Of a DNA stretch of 64,000 nucleotides, positions 27,499 to 36,071 are shown one piece after another. This stretch comes from CAZMHL01 sp045605445 (GTDB lineage Bacteria; Bacillota; Clostridia; RGIG6154). The position numbers and the translations under genes are program-made. The notes under the pieces are model-generated. The model was given only the letters and a program-made list of their open reading frames with translations, made no database searches and was not told where the DNA came from. Location of the stretch: NCBI GenBank assembly GCA_045605445.1, contig JAZUPZ010000004.1, forward strand, positions 14,179-78,178. Reading direction: 5' to 3'. Within the stretch, counting starts at the first letter, position 1. The number at the start of each line of letters is the position of its first letter.

Positions 27499-27654
27499 AT
27501 GAAAAAATATGTATGTCCCTGCGGATATGTTTATGACCCTGAAACAGGTGACCCCGATAACGGCATTGCTCCCGGCACAGCGTGGGAAGATGTTAGTGAA
27601 GATTGGGTTTGCCCTGTTTGCGGTCTCGGAAAAGATGCCTTTGAAGAGGAATAA
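27499..27654 (+). CDS. rub: Rubredoxin
   Basis: 51 residues starting [20 protein letters not shown]. The FeS4 site is CPCG near the N-terminus and CPVCG near the C-terminus (residues ~6-9 and ~39-42). The first knuckle is C-x-C-G rather than the usual C-x2-C, a minor variant. GGAGG precedes the ATG by 9 nt. It lies 52 bp after fprA and is the likely electron donor to it. Confidence 0.92.
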   Translation: MKKYVCPCGYVYDPETGDPDNGIAPGTAWEDVSEDWVCPVCGLGKDAFEEE

Positions 27655-27686
27655 TTCTCTTTAAGGCTCAAAGGAGATGATTTGCT

Positions 27687-28169
27687 TTGAAAAGGAAGTT
27701 AACCGTTCTTTTGGCGGGTGTGCTGTGTTCAGCCTTTGTTCTGTTTGCAGCCTGCTCGCCGATGAATGAAATGAAAAATGCCGCGGAAGACGTTAAAAAT
27801 GGCGTTGAAAACGGCGTTGAGGAACCCAAAGAAAAAGCAAATGATGTTAAAAAGAGTGTTGAAGATATGGGAAGCGGCGTTAAAGAGGGAGTAAAAAAAG
27901 CAACGGAAAATGTTGAAATGATGACCTCAAACGAAGATAAAAACGTTGACCGTACAAATTTCATAACGGAGGAAATGGCAAAGCAGGTTGCTGTAGATAA
28001 AGCAAAGGTTAATGCAAGCGATGTTACCTTCACAAAGACGGAATTTGAAAAAAACGACGGGGAATACGTTTACGAAATTGAGTTTTATTCGGGCAATACC
28101 GAATATGAAACCGAAATTTCTGCTTCCGACGGAACAGTTGTTTCCTATGATGTAGACAAACACGAATAA
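27687..28169 (+). CDS. Lipoprotein with PepSY-like C-terminal domain
   Basis: 160 residues. It starts at TTG 27687; an ATG at 27677 lies in another frame, and AAGGAG sits about 10 nt upstream. The signal ends in the lipobox FAAC. Residues ~30-80 are a charged, probably coiled region rich in Glu, Lys and Val (NGVENGVEEPKEKANDVKKS). Residues ~95-160 match the PepSY pattern (AKQVAVDKAKVNASDVTFTK..YEIEFYSGNTEYETEISASDG). PepSY domains often inhibit peptidases or act as envelope modules. It follows rubredoxin by 32 bp. Confidence 0.78.
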   Translation: MKRKLTVLLAGVLCSAFVLFAACSPMNEMKNAAEDVKNGVENGVEEPKEKANDVKKSVEDMGSGVKEGVKKATENVEMMTSNEDKNVDRTNFITEEMAKQVAVDKAKVNASDVTFTKTEFEKNDGEYVYEIEFYSGNTEYETEISASDGTVVSYDVDKHE

Positions 28170-28185
28170 CAAAAACAAGCTAATT

Positions 28186-28215
28186 AAAAAGTCGTCTTTT
28201 CAGACGACTTTTTTC
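28186..28215 (+). terminator. Terminator after the PepSY lipoprotein
   Basis: AAAAAGTCGTC, loop TTTTCA, GACGACTTTTTT. It ends the flavodiiron operon. Confidence 0.85.
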
Positions 28216-28291
28216 CATAATATTTTATTTAAGAAATACTTCACACGCGAAGCGAACTTCATTTGTGTGTAAATAAAAAGGGAATTCGATA

Positions 28292-28333
28292 CGGATGCTT
28301 TGCATCCGCCTTGCTCGGGTTCAAATCCCCCCC
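28292..28333 (+). other. Hairpin followed by tRNA T-arm-like remnant
   Basis: CGGATGCTTTGCATCCG is a perfect hairpin (28292-28308). The following CGGGTTCAAATCCCC resembles a tRNA T-arm on the plus strand, opposite in orientation to the intact tRNA-Glu 50 bp away. No acceptor or D-arm partner is present, so it is at most a fragment. Confidence 0.4.
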
Positions 28334-28344
28334 TCTGAAATTAA

Positions 28345-28378
28345 AAAATATACCCTATCAACGATAGGGTATATTTTT
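28345..28378 (-). terminator. Terminator of tRNA-Glu
   Basis: Read on the minus strand, AAATATACCCTATC pairs with GATAGGGTATATTTTTT directly after the encoded CCA end. Confidence 0.85.
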
Positions 28379-28453
28379 TGGTGACTCCAAGGGGATTTGA
28401 ACCCCTATTACCGCCTTGAGAGGGCGATGTCCTAACCATTAGACGATGGAGCC
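28379..28453 (-). tRNA. tRNA-Glu (anticodon CTC)
   Basis: On the minus strand it begins GGCTCCATCGTCTAATGGTT and ends TGGAGTCACCA with an encoded CCA. The anticodon stem TCGCC/GGCGG holds the loop CTCTCAA, giving anticodon CTC. The T-arm is AGGGGTTCAAATCCCCT. All four stems pair. Confidence 0.96.
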
Positions 28454-28518
28454 TTATTCAGTTAACAGAGCCATTATACAACAGACAGAAGAAAAAATCA
28501 AGTGGGTTACAAAAAATT

Positions 28519-28547
28519 TTGACAACAAACTCTTAAAATGGTATAAT
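28519..28547 (+). promoter_or_regulatory. Promoter of the thioesterase gene
   Basis: TTGACA (28519-28524), 17 bp, TATAAT (28542-28547). Confidence 0.82.
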
Positions 28548-28590
28548 ATTTTAAATAGTGCAAAAAAATCAGAAAATGGAGCCTGGTGCT

Positions 28591-29289
28591 ATGTTTTTCA
28601 GCAAAAGTTACGAAGTTAAATACAGCGATATGGACAGCCTCGGAAACCTTAAGCTTTCTGCAATTTTAGAATTTTTGCAGGACATTTCCATAAAGCATGC
28701 GGAAACCTCAAAAGACTGCTGCATGGATGCCTTAAGCAAAAATAATCTTGCCTGGCTTATCTGTCAGTGGAACATACGGTTTGAGGAAGAGGTTCCAAAG
28801 CCCGAAAGGGTAGAGGTTGAAACCTGCGTTTATTATTTTGGAATGACAAAGTCAAAAAGACAGTACAGAATAAAGGTAAACGGCAGAGTTATTGTCAGCG
28901 CAGTCGCCGAATGGTTTCTGTTTAATTTTAATCTGGGCAAACCCGTTAAAATTGCAGAATATATAAATAAATATTTTCCCGTTTGCGAAAACGAAATAAA
29001 CCTTGATACGGAAAGAATCGAAAAGAGGGAAATGGCGGAAGAAGAAAGCTTCAGGGTTCTTAAAAAGGACATTGATACAAATGTTCACTTAAATAACGTA
29101 AGAAGCTTTGACTACACCTGTGAAGCACTTGAAAACAGCTTCAGACCGAAAAAAATTACTGTCAGCTATAAGCATTCGGCTTATCTTGGCGACAAAACAA
29201 AGCTTTACAAATATGAGGACGAAAAAGAAATAGTTTCCTGCCTGAAAACAGGGGATAAAGATATAATTGTAACAAAATTTACGAAATGA
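28591..29289 (+). CDS. Acyl-ACP thioesterase
   Basis: 232 residues from ATG 28591, with GGAG 9 nt upstream; in-frame starts at 28558 and 28576 are less well placed. It has two hot-dog folds in tandem: the first starts FFSKSYEVKYSDMDSLGNLK, and the second has KKDIDTNVHLNNVRSFDYTC, where the N-x-H-x-N pattern carries the family catalytic residues. It releases fatty acids from acyl carrier protein and may set membrane or secreted fatty acid length. It is probably monocistronic. Confidence 0.85.
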   Translation: MFFSKSYEVKYSDMDSLGNLKLSAILEFLQDISIKHAETSKDCCMDALSKNNLAWLICQWNIRFEEEVPKPERVEVETCVYYFGMTKSKRQYRIKVNGRVIVSAVAEWFLFNFNLGKPVKIAEYINKYFPVCENEINLDTERIEKREMAEEESFRVLKKDIDTNVHLNNVRSFDYTCEALENSFRPKKITVSYKHSAYLGDKTKLYKYEDEKEIVSCLKTGDKDIIVTKFTK

Positions 29290-29294
29290 AAGCT

Positions 29295-29376
29295 GTAGGG
29301 GCGGACGTTCTCGTTTACCAACTCGGTCGGCGATAAACGATTGCCACTGGCAATCATCGCCTCTGTCCGCCCGTGT
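29295..29376. repeat. TGTAGGG-type nested hairpin repeat (copy 1)
   Basis: GGGGCGGAC (29298-29306) pairs with GTCCGCCC (29365-29372). Inside, GGCGAT pairs with ATCGCC and ATTGCC with GGCAAT. The outer frame TGTAGGG..CCTCTGT..CGTGT is shared with the element at 34036-34068, while the arms differ. Confidence 0.7.
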
Positions 29377-29414
29377 TTAATCGGACAAAAAACAAACAAG
29401 AAAGGAAATTGATT

Positions 29415-32030
29415 ATGAAATACATGGGATTAAATGATATCAGAGAAGAATTTTTAAGCTTTTTTGAATCAAAGGAATGTTTAAGACTGGGAAGCTTTCC
29501 CCTTGTGCCGAAGAACGATGCCAGCCTTCTTCTTATAAACTCGGGTATGGCGCCAATGAAAAAATGGTTCACCGGGGCAGAAAAGCCTCCGAAAAAGAGA
29601 GTTACAACCTGCCAGAAATGTATCAGAACTCCCGACATTGAGTGTGTAGGCAAAACCGCAAGACACGGAACCTTCTTTGAAATGCTGGGAAACTTCTCCT
29701 TTGGTGACTACTTCAAAAGAGAAGCAATTCACTGGGCATGGGAATTTTTAACAGTAAATATGGGTATTCCGGTTGAAAAGCTCTGGATTACCGTTTATGA
29801 AGAAGACGACGAAGCAAGAGATATCTGGATTAACGAGGTTGGAGTTAATCCAGAAAGAGTCGTAAAGCTTGGTAAGGCCGACAATTTCTGGGAACACGGA
29901 ACAGGCCCCTGCGGACCCTGCTCTGAAATTCACGTTGACAGAGGCGAGGAATACAGCTGTGGTCCCGACTGTCATCTTCCTTGCGAATGTGACAGATTTA
30001 TGGAAGTATGGAACCTTGTTTTCACTCAGTTTGACAAGGACGAAGAGGGTAACTATAACCGCCTTGCAAATCCTAATATCGATACCGGTATGGGTCTTGA
30101 AAGACTTGCCTGCGTAATGCAGGGAGTTGCAAACCTTTTTGAGGTTGACACCGTTAAAAACACAATGGCTGAAATTTCAAAGCTTGCAGGCGTAAATTAT
30201 AAAGAGGACGAAAAGACCGACGTTTCTCTTCGTGTTATAACTGACCATATCAGAAGTACGGTTATGATGGTTTCCGACGGTGTTATTCCGTCAAACGAAG
30301 GCAGAGGTTATGTTTTGAGAAGACTTTTAAGACGTGCTGCAAGACACGGAAAGCTTCTTAACATTCAGGGCGAATTTTTGTATAATATTGCCGACAGCGT
30401 AATCGACGAATCAAAGCAGGGTTATCCCGAACTTGATGAAAAGAGAGAATACATCAAGAAGATTATAAGAATTGAAGAAGAAAGATTTGCAAAAACTATC
30501 GATAACGGTCTTGCAATTCTTAATGAATACATTGAAAATGCGAAAAAAGAGGGTGCAAAAATCCTCGACGGCGAAAAAGTGTTCAAGCTTAATGATACTT
30601 ACGGCTTCCCTATTGACCTTACTGTTGAAATATGCGCAGAGCAGGGCCTTGAGGTAGACAGAGAAGGCTTTGATAAAGAGCTTGCAAAACAGAAGCAGAC
30701 TGCAAGAGATGCAAGAAAAGACGGCTCAAGCTGGGAGGATAACGACAGCTTTAATTTTGAAGATGCTGAAAAAACAGTGTTCACAGGATATACAGAGCTT
30801 GAAACCGAAGGTAAAATTGTTGGAGTTTCCGGCAATCTTATCGCAGGCGAGGAGGGAATTATCGTAACCGATAAAACTCCTTTCTATGCAGAAATGGGCG
30901 GTCAGGCAGGCGACAGAGGCGTTATTGTTAAAGACGGCGCAAAGGCGAAGGTTGTAAATACCAAGAAAAACGGTGATAATATTTATGTTCACTATGTAAC
31001 AGTTGAAGAGGGCGAATTTGCAAAGGGCGACGTTGTAACCCTTAAGGTTTGCAAAAAGAACAGGATGGCAATCTGCAGAAACCATTCAACAACTCATCTT
31101 CTTCACAAGGCACTTAAAGAGGTTCTTGGCGACCACGTTGCTCAGGCGGGCTCAGAGGTTACTGCAAAGCATTTAAGATTTGACTTTTCTCACTTTGAAG
31201 CAATGACAGCTGCAGAACTCAAAGAGGTTGAAGCAAAGGTTAACAATGCAATTCTTGAGGCTATGCCGGTTGTTGTTCAGGAGCTTCCTATTGAAGAAGC
31301 TAAAAAGCTTGGCGCAGCAGCGCAGTTCGGCGAAAAATACGGCGAGGTTGTAAGAGTTGTTTCAATGGGCAACTATTCAATGGAATTCTGCGGCGGTACA
31401 CATCTTGAAAATACAGCTCAGGCAGGACTCTTTAAAATTCTTTCGGAAGGTGGCGTTTCAGCCGGTGTAAGAAGAATTGAAGCAGTAACAGGACAGGGCG
31501 TTCTTGAATATATTGCAGATAAAAATGCTCTTATCGAAAGAACCGCTGAAACCCTTAAATCGGCAATTCACGAAATTGATATAAAGGCAAAATCAACCGT
31601 AAACGAGCTTAAGGAAGCAGGCAGAACAATTGACGAAATGCGTTCCAAGCTTGCAGGCGGAATGGCCGACGAGGTTCTCTCTTCCGCAAAAGACGTTAAG
31701 GGCGTTAAGGTTATTGCCGCGGCTGTGCCTAATATGGGTATGGACGAAATGATGGTTATGAGCGACAAGCTTAAAGACAAGCTTCAGGGCGCAGGGGTTA
31801 TTGCTCTCGGCTCTGAAAAAGATGGCAAGGTTGCTTTTGTTGTAAATGCAAACAAAGATGCGGTTGCTCTTGGTGCTCATGCAGGAAATATCATTAAAGA
31901 AATAACAAAAATTGCAGGCGGTAACGGCGGCGGTAAGCCCGACAGCGCAAGAGGCGGCGGAAAAGACGCTTCCAAAGTTAAAGAGGCTGTTGAATTTGCA
32001 GTTTCTGTTGTTGAAAATCAGATAAAATAG
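29415..32030 (+). CDS. alaS: Alanine-tRNA ligase
   Basis: 871 residues from ATG 29415 (AAAGGAA upstream); an in-frame start at 29373 lies in the repeat. It has class II aminoacylation motifs near the N-terminus (CQKCIRTPDIECVGKTARHGTFFEMLGNFSFGDYFK, in part), then the editing domain with NHSTTHLLHKAL and CGGTHLENT zinc ligands. The C-terminal DHHA1 domain ends with the Gly-rich GGNGGGKPDSARGGG. It charges tRNA-Ala. Full length and intact. Confidence 0.97.
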   Translation: MKYMGLNDIREEFLSFFESKECLRLGSFPLVPKNDASLLLINSGMAPMKKWFTGAEKPPKKRVTTCQKCIRTPDIECVGKTARHGTFFEMLGNFSFGDYFKREAIHWAWEFLTVNMGIPVEKLWITVYEEDDEARDIWINEVGVNPERVVKLGKADNFWEHGTGPCGPCSEIHVDRGEEYSCGPDCHLPCECDRFMEVWNLVFTQFDKDEEGNYNRLANPNIDTGMGLERLACVMQGVANLFEVDTVKNTMAEISKLAGVNYKEDEKTDVSLRVITDHIRSTVMMVSDGVIPSNEGRGYVLRRLLRRAARHGKLLNIQGEFLYNIADSVIDESKQGYPELDEKREYIKKIIRIEEERFAKTIDNGLAILNEYIENAKKEGAKILDGEKVFKLNDTYGFPIDLTVEICAEQGLEVDREGFDKELAKQKQTARDARKDGSSWEDNDSFNFEDAEKTVFTGYTELETEGKIVGVSGNLIAGEEGIIVTDKTPFYAEMGGQAGDRGVIVKDGAKAKVVNTKKNGDNIYVHYVTVEEGEFAKGDVVTLKVCKKNRMAICRNHSTTHLLHKALKEVLGDHVAQAGSEVTAKHLRFDFSHFEAMTAAELKEVEAKVNNAILEAMPVVVQELPIEEAKKLGAAAQFGEKYGEVVRVVSMGNYSMEFCGGTHLENTAQAGLFKILSEGGVSAGVRRIEAVTGQGVLEYIADKNALIERTAETLKSAIHEIDIKAKSTVNELKEAGRTIDEMRSKLAGGMADEVLSSAKDVKGVKVIAAAVPNMGMDEMMVMSDKLKDKLQGAGVIALGSEKDGKVAFVVNANKDAVALGAHAGNIIKEITKIAGGNGGGKPDSARGGGKDASKVKEAVEFAVSVVENQIK

Positions 32031-32087
32031 TTAAAAGATAATAGTTAAGAGTGTTGGTGCAAAATCTTCGGTTTTGTTTTGATTGAA

Positions 32088-32118
32088 CAAAAACAAACTC
32101 CGCTTATGCGGAGTTTGT
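32088..32118 (+). terminator. Hairpin after alaS
   Basis: ACAAACTCCGC TTAT GCGGAGTTTGT is a perfect 11-bp stem but has no strong T tract, so termination may be weak. A short tandem of TTATTCACTATTCATTATTC follows at 32126-32147. Confidence 0.55.
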
Positions 32119-32164
32119 ACCTGAATTATTCACTATTCATTATTCATTTAATAAGGAGATAATT

Positions 32165-32506
32165 ATGGATTGTATTTTTTGTAAAATAGCAAATGGTGAA
32201 ATTCCTTCGCAGTTTGTTTATGAAGACGATAAAATTGTTGCATTTAAAGATATAAACCCCGTTGCTCCGGTTCACGTTCTTGTTGTTCCGAAAAAACACA
32301 TCTGCTGTCTTGACGGACTTTGCGAAGAAGATAAAGAACTTATGGGACATATTATGCTTTCAATTCCGAAAGTTGCAGAAAAGTTCCCAGAGCTTGAGAA
32401 GGGATACCGTGTAATTAACAATTGTGGCGAAAATGCGGGACAAACCGTAAAGCATATTCATTTCCACATTATTGGCGGACTTTCTCTCGGAGAAAAACTT
32501 ATTTAA
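32165..32506 (+). CDS. HIT family nucleotide-binding hydrolase
   Basis: 113 residues, the standard HINT length. It starts with the zinc-type CIFCKIANGEIPS and ends with the histidine triad KHIHFHIIGG. Such proteins cleave adenosine phosphoramidates and related nucleotides in the cytoplasm. AAGGAGA precedes the ATG. It sits between alaS and rpsU. Confidence 0.93.
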   Translation: MDCIFCKIANGEIPSQFVYEDDKIVAFKDINPVAPVHVLVVPKKHICCLDGLCEEDKELMGHIMLSIPKVAEKFPELEKGYRVINNCGENAGQTVKHIHFHIIGGLSLGEKLI

Positions 32507-32515
32507 AAAAATAGC

Positions 32516-32544
32516 TTGACATATTACTCATTTTGTTATAAAAT
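32516..32544 (+). promoter_or_regulatory. Promoter of rpsU
   Basis: TTGACA (32516-32521), 17 bp, TAAAAT (32539-32544). Confidence 0.7.
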
Positions 32545-32615
32545 AAGTAATGTTATGTATAATGCTTTTAATATACCGATAAGGTATATGCATATAGCGG
32601 AGGGAGGGAAACCAA

Positions 32616-32792
32616 ATGTCAGAAGTTAAAATCAAGGAAAATGAATCCTTAGATAGTGCTCTTCGCAGATTTAAACGTCAGTGTGCTAAAGCAGGTGTTT
32701 TATCAGAAATCAGAAAGAGAGAACATTACGAAAAGCCCAGCGTTAAAAGAAAGAAAAAATCTGAGGCAGCAAGAAAGAGAAAATTCAAATAA
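32616..32792 (+). CDS. rpsU: 30S ribosomal protein S21
   Basis: 58 residues starting [20 protein letters not shown], with the family [20 protein letters not shown] segment and a basic tail ending ARKRKFK. GGAGGGA precedes the ATG. It is a small-subunit protein involved in initiation. It has its own promoter and terminator. Confidence 0.96.
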   Translation: MSEVKIKENESLDSALRRFKRQCAKAGVLSEIRKREHYEKPSVKRKKKSEAARKRKFK

Positions 32793-32803
32793 GGATTTCC
32801 TGA

Positions 32804-32835
32804 ACACGAAACAGTTAACTGTTTCGTGTTTTTTT
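32804..32835 (+). terminator. Terminator of rpsU
   Basis: ACACGAAACAGTT and AACTGTTTCGTGT form a perfect palindromic stem followed by seven Ts. Confidence 0.9.
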
Positions 32836-32840
32836 CATTT

Positions 32841-33431
32841 TTAATGTTTGGCATTTCCCGCTTTCATCATGCCGCAAAGCGAATCCCAGTTTCCGTCCGC
32901 AGCCATTTTTACATCTCTTATAAAAATGCCCTTAAACCCCGCTCTTTTAACAAGGTTGTGCCTTAGGGAAACGCTTTTAACGTCATGAATCCATACAAGA
33001 TGACCCGGATGGGTATAGTAGGAAGCTCCCGTGCTTTCGTCAGTAAAAATTGTGCTTCCCTTAACGTAGGAGTTGAAAATTCCGCGGTTAACGGAAATAA
33101 TTTCCTTTCTGCGAAGCTCAAAGTCAAAGTCGGAGCAGTAAAGGTTAAGCTCAACGTAAGCCTCTTTAAGGTCAGCAAGGGAGGAAAGCGCCCTTTCAAA
33201 TTTCTTCAGGCTTAAAAGTCCCGGAAGATGAGGGCTTTCAAAATTTAAAATAACGGTATTGTTTTTTAAATAATGAAGAGCTGCCCTTCTGTCGGGAGGA
33301 ATAATAACCGCCGTGTTTTCAGCCTTTAAGTAATTTTTGTCGGAAAAATCCGAAAAGCTTTCAATAACACGGTGAATATGTTTAAGGTGCCGTTCCTCGC
33401 GCTCCTTTAAATATCCCAGAATTTCAAACAA
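32841..33431 (-). CDS. Hypothetical protein, weakly GH18-barrel-like
   Basis: 196 residues, cytoplasmic (no signal). The N-terminus is a charged helix (LKEREERHLKHIHRVIE). The C-terminal WIHDVKSVSLRHNLVKRAGFKGIFIRDV recalls the last strands of GH18 barrels, where a Trp/Ile strand and a final Gly-x-x-W turn occur. The length is under half of a GH18 domain and no DxxDxDxE motif is present, so it cannot be an active chitinase. It may be an orphan or truncated fold. Function unknown. Confidence 0.6.
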   Translation of the reverse strand: MFEILGYLKEREERHLKHIHRVIESFSDFSDKNYLKAENTAVIIPPDRRAALHYLKNNTVILNFESPHLPGLLSLKKFERALSSLADLKEAYVELNLYCSDFDFELRRKEIISVNRGIFNSYVKGSTIFTDESTGASYYTHPGHLVWIHDVKSVSLRHNLVKRAGFKGIFIRDVKMAADGNWDSLCGMMKAGNAKH

Positions 33432-33512
33432 GGGAGATTATCCTTTCCTTTCTTGTATTTTATAAATATTTATGATAAAATAAATTCGATTATTATAGTA
33501 AAGGGAAAAAAT

Positions 33513-33992
33513 ATGAAAAAATTATATCCGAAATATAAATATGAGAGTATAGAAAAAATAAATTTTGAAATGCTTAAGAAGGAAGGCATAAAAGGCTTTA
33601 TTTTAGATATAGATAATACCCTTGTTGAGCCTCATACTCCCGTTGCCGATGAAAGAACGGTAAAATTTGTTAAATTTCTCAGAGAAGAAGGCTTCAGAGT
33701 GTGCATTGTTTCAAACAATATTTATGAAAGAGCAAAAAAATTTGCCGACTCAATTCCCGTAGATTTTATCTGCGACGGTAACAAGCCTGCAAAAAAACCC
33801 TTTTATCTGGCGCTTGAAAAGCTTAAGCTTGAACCGGGCGAGGTTGCAGTTGTGGGCGACCAGATTTTTACCGATGTGCTCGGAGCCAACCGATGGGGCT
33901 TTGTGTCGGTTCTTGTAAAACCTGTTTGCAACAAAGAGGGATGGTTTGTGAAGTTTAAAAGAATTTTTGAACGATTTATCGTCAGATGGTAA
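33513..33992 (+). CDS. yqeG: YqeG family HAD-type phosphatase
   Basis: 159 residues from ATG 33513 (AAAGGGA upstream); a longer frame to 33453 has no site. The HAD motif I is FILDIDNTLVEPH, motif II VSNN and motif III GNKPAKKP..VVGDQIFTDVLGAN. This class IIIA phosphatase often neighbours YqeH and shikimate genes in Bacillota; here it sits alone. It is similar to mitochondrial PGP phosphatase (Gep4), so lipid phosphate hydrolysis is possible. Confidence 0.9.
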   Translation: MKKLYPKYKYESIEKINFEMLKKEGIKGFILDIDNTLVEPHTPVADERTVKFVKFLREEGFRVCIVSNNIYERAKKFADSIPVDFICDGNKPAKKPFYLALEKLKLEPGEVAVVGDQIFTDVLGANRWGFVSVLVKPVCNKEGWFVKFKRIFERFIVRW

Positions 33993-33998
33993 ATATGC

Positions 33999-34068
33999 AG
34001 GGGCGCCCCTATGTGGTCGACCTCATATTGCACCCTTGTAGGGAACGACGCCTCTGTCGTTCCGTGTA
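33999..34068. repeat. TGTAGGG-type hairpin repeat (copy 2) with adjoining palindromes
   Basis: AGGGGCGCCCCT (33999-34010) and GGTCGACC (34015-34022) are perfect palindromes. GGAACGAC (34042-34049) then pairs with GTCGTTCC (34056-34063) inside a TGTAGGG..CCTCTGT..CGTGT frame shared with 29295-29376. Confidence 0.7.
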
Positions 34069-34127
34069 AGGTAATTATCAATTTGATGTTACGCGGCAAA
34101 TAATTGATAAACGAAAGGAATTTATTT

Positions 34128-34985
34128 ATGATCAGAATAGGAACAGCGGGAAATCCCGATGAATTTTACGGAAGCGGAAAAAAGTCAAGCTTTGAAATGC
34201 CCCTGTGGCTTAAAGAAAAAGGACTTAATGCTTATGAATATCAATGCGGAAAAGGTGTAAAAATAACTCAGCCCACTGCAGAAAAAATAGGGGCGGAGGC
34301 GGAAAAAAACGGAATTGCTCTTTCTCTTCATTCGCCATATTTTATAAGTCTTTCCTCCGTTGAAGAAGAAAAAAGAATCAAAAGCGTAGATTATATAATG
34401 CAGTCTCTTAACGCTGCAAAAATGATGGGCGCCAAAAGAGTTGTTGTTCATTCCGGCTCCTGCGCAAAAATTTCTAGAGAGGAAGCTCTTTCTCTTGCAA
34501 AGGAAACCTTGAAAATGGCGCTTGACGAACAGCTAAAAAACGGCTTTGAAGATATTCTTCTCTGCCCGGAAACAATGGGAAAGGTTAATCAGCTCGGAAC
34601 TGTTGACGAGGTTCTTGAAATGTGTACCCTTTCTGAAAGACTTGTTCCCTGTATTGATTTCGGTCATATAAATGCAAGGGAGTTCGGCTCCTTGAAGGCT
34701 TATGAAGACTTTGAGGCAATAACTGACAAAATATATAATAAGCTTGGCGAAGAAAGAGGAAGAAAGTTCCATGTTCACTTTTCAAGAATAGAATTTACCG
34801 TTCCCGGCGGCGAAAAGAAGCATATTCCGTATAGCGACCTCTCTTTCGGTCCTGATTTTGACCCCTTTGCAGAGCTTATAGTAAAAAAGAATTTAGAGCC
34901 CTTTATAATTTGCGAATCGCCGGGTACTCAGGGAGAAGATGCGCTGACTTATAAAACTATAATAGAGGGAATTAAAAATGCGTAA
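34128..34985 (+). CDS. nfo: AP endonuclease family 2 / endonuclease IV-like protein
   Basis: 285 residues from ATG 34128 (AAAGGAA upstream). It is a TIM-barrel with LHSPYFISLSS, VVVHSGS, LCPETMGK, CIDFGHINA and a final ICESPG, the ordered metal-ligand strands of Nfo-type enzymes. These cut DNA 5' to abasic sites using three zinc ions. The active-site spacing fits the endonuclease IV branch better than sugar isomerases, but the latter share the fold. The stop overlaps the start of the next gene by 8 bp. Confidence 0.8.
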   Translation: MIRIGTAGNPDEFYGSGKKSSFEMPLWLKEKGLNAYEYQCGKGVKITQPTAEKIGAEAEKNGIALSLHSPYFISLSSVEEEKRIKSVDYIMQSLNAAKMMGAKRVVVHSGSCAKISREEALSLAKETLKMALDEQLKNGFEDILLCPETMGKVNQLGTVDEVLEMCTLSERLVPCIDFGHINAREFGSLKAYEDFEAITDKIYNKLGEERGRKFHVHFSRIEFTVPGGEKKHIPYSDLSFGPDFDPFAELIVKKNLEPFIICESPGTQGEDALTYKTIIEGIKNA

Positions 34986-36000
34986 ACAAAAATTGCTTGA
35001 AGCTTCGGGAAACCTTCCCGTTTATCTTACCGATTCTGCCGATATGCTCTATTATTCCGGCTTCACCGGGGAGGGAGCGGTTATAATTTCCGAAAAGGAA
35101 ACGGTTGTCCTTACTGACGGACGTTATACCTTTCAGGCTAAACAGGAAACCGCAGGTGCAAGGGTAGAAAACTGTCTTAAACACAGCGAATATCTTGAAA
35201 AATATGATAAAGTTTATTTTCAGCCCCACAGTCTTTCCTTTAAAGAATACAGTTATTTAAAGAGCAACGGAGCGAAGCTTGTTCCTTTTGGAGTTGATTT
35301 CGATGAGCTTCGCAGCGTAAAAGACGAGGAGGAGCTCAACTGCCTTCGTATGGCGGCGGCAATCGGCGACAAGGTGTTTTATAAAATTCTTGAAGAAATC
35401 AGAGCGGGGAAAACCGAAAAGGAAATTGCCGCAAAGATTGATTATTACATCAAGGAGTTCGGCGGAGAAAAATCCTCTTTTGACACTATCTGTGTTTCGG
35501 GAGTAAATTCCTGCAAGCCTCACGGAGTGCCAACGGATAAAAAAATCGATAACGGCGATTTTGTTACAATGGATTTCGGGTGCGTTTTTAAGGGCTATTG
35601 CTCGGATATGACAAGAACCGTTGCTGTAGGCTTTGTTACCGATGAAATGAAAAAGGTTTACGACACCGTTCTTAAAGCTCAGGAAAGTGCTCAGGAATTT
35701 GTTTGTTCGGGAAAAGGCGCCAAAGAGGCCGATAATGTTGCAAGAAAAATAATTGAAGATGCAGGCTACGGTGAAAATTTCACTCACAGTCTGGGGCACG
35801 GCGTTGGAATTAAAATCCACGAAAAGCCGAATCTTTCCCCAAGGGCTGATGTAATTCTTGAAAAAAACAACGTTGTAACCGTTGAACCGGGAATTTATAT
35901 TGATCAAAAATTCGGAGTAAGAATTGAAAATACCGTGATTGTAGGGGAAAATGGAAGCGAAAGTCTGCAAAAAGCGGGAAAAGAATTGATAATATTGTAA
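34978..36000 (+). CDS. pepP: Xaa-Pro aminopeptidase (M24 family)
   Basis: 340 residues. The N-terminal ~115 residues are the creatinase-like domain. The C-terminal pita-bread fold has the five metal ligands in DFGCVFKGYCSDMTRT, HSLGHGVGIKIHE, VEPGIYI and GVRIENT. It removes N-terminal residues before proline and may recycle peptides. It is translationally coupled to the endonuclease gene and directly upstream of efp, a common order in clostridia. Confidence 0.93.
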   Translation: MRKQKLLEASGNLPVYLTDSADMLYYSGFTGEGAVIISEKETVVLTDGRYTFQAKQETAGARVENCLKHSEYLEKYDKVYFQPHSLSFKEYSYLKSNGAKLVPFGVDFDELRSVKDEEELNCLRMAAAIGDKVFYKILEEIRAGKTEKEIAAKIDYYIKEFGGEKSSFDTICVSGVNSCKPHGVPTDKKIDNGDFVTMDFGCVFKGYCSDMTRTVAVGFVTDEMKKVYDTVLKAQESAQEFVCSGKGAKEADNVARKIIEDAGYGENFTHSLGHGVGIKIHEKPNLSPRADVILEKNNVVTVEPGIYIDQKFGVRIENTVIVGENGSESLQKAGKELIIL

Positions 36001-36007
36001 ATAGTAC

Positions 36008-36036
36008 TTGAAATTTTTGCTAATTTATTATAGAAT
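36008..36036 (+). promoter_or_regulatory. Promoter of efp
   Basis: TTGAAA (36008-36013), 17 bp, TAGAAT (36031-36036). Confidence 0.65.
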
Positions 36037-36071
36037 ATATACGTATAAATATTATTGGAGGTTTTTTACTT

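Noticed and set aside
29295..29376. Possible CRISPR repeat
   Set aside because: Only single nested hairpins with no regular spacer array; no cas genes are in the window.
32126..32150. TTATTCACTATTCATT tandem as a microsatellite or origin iteron
   Set aside because: Only three imperfect short units in an A/T-rich gap with no DnaA boxes or neighbouring replication genes.
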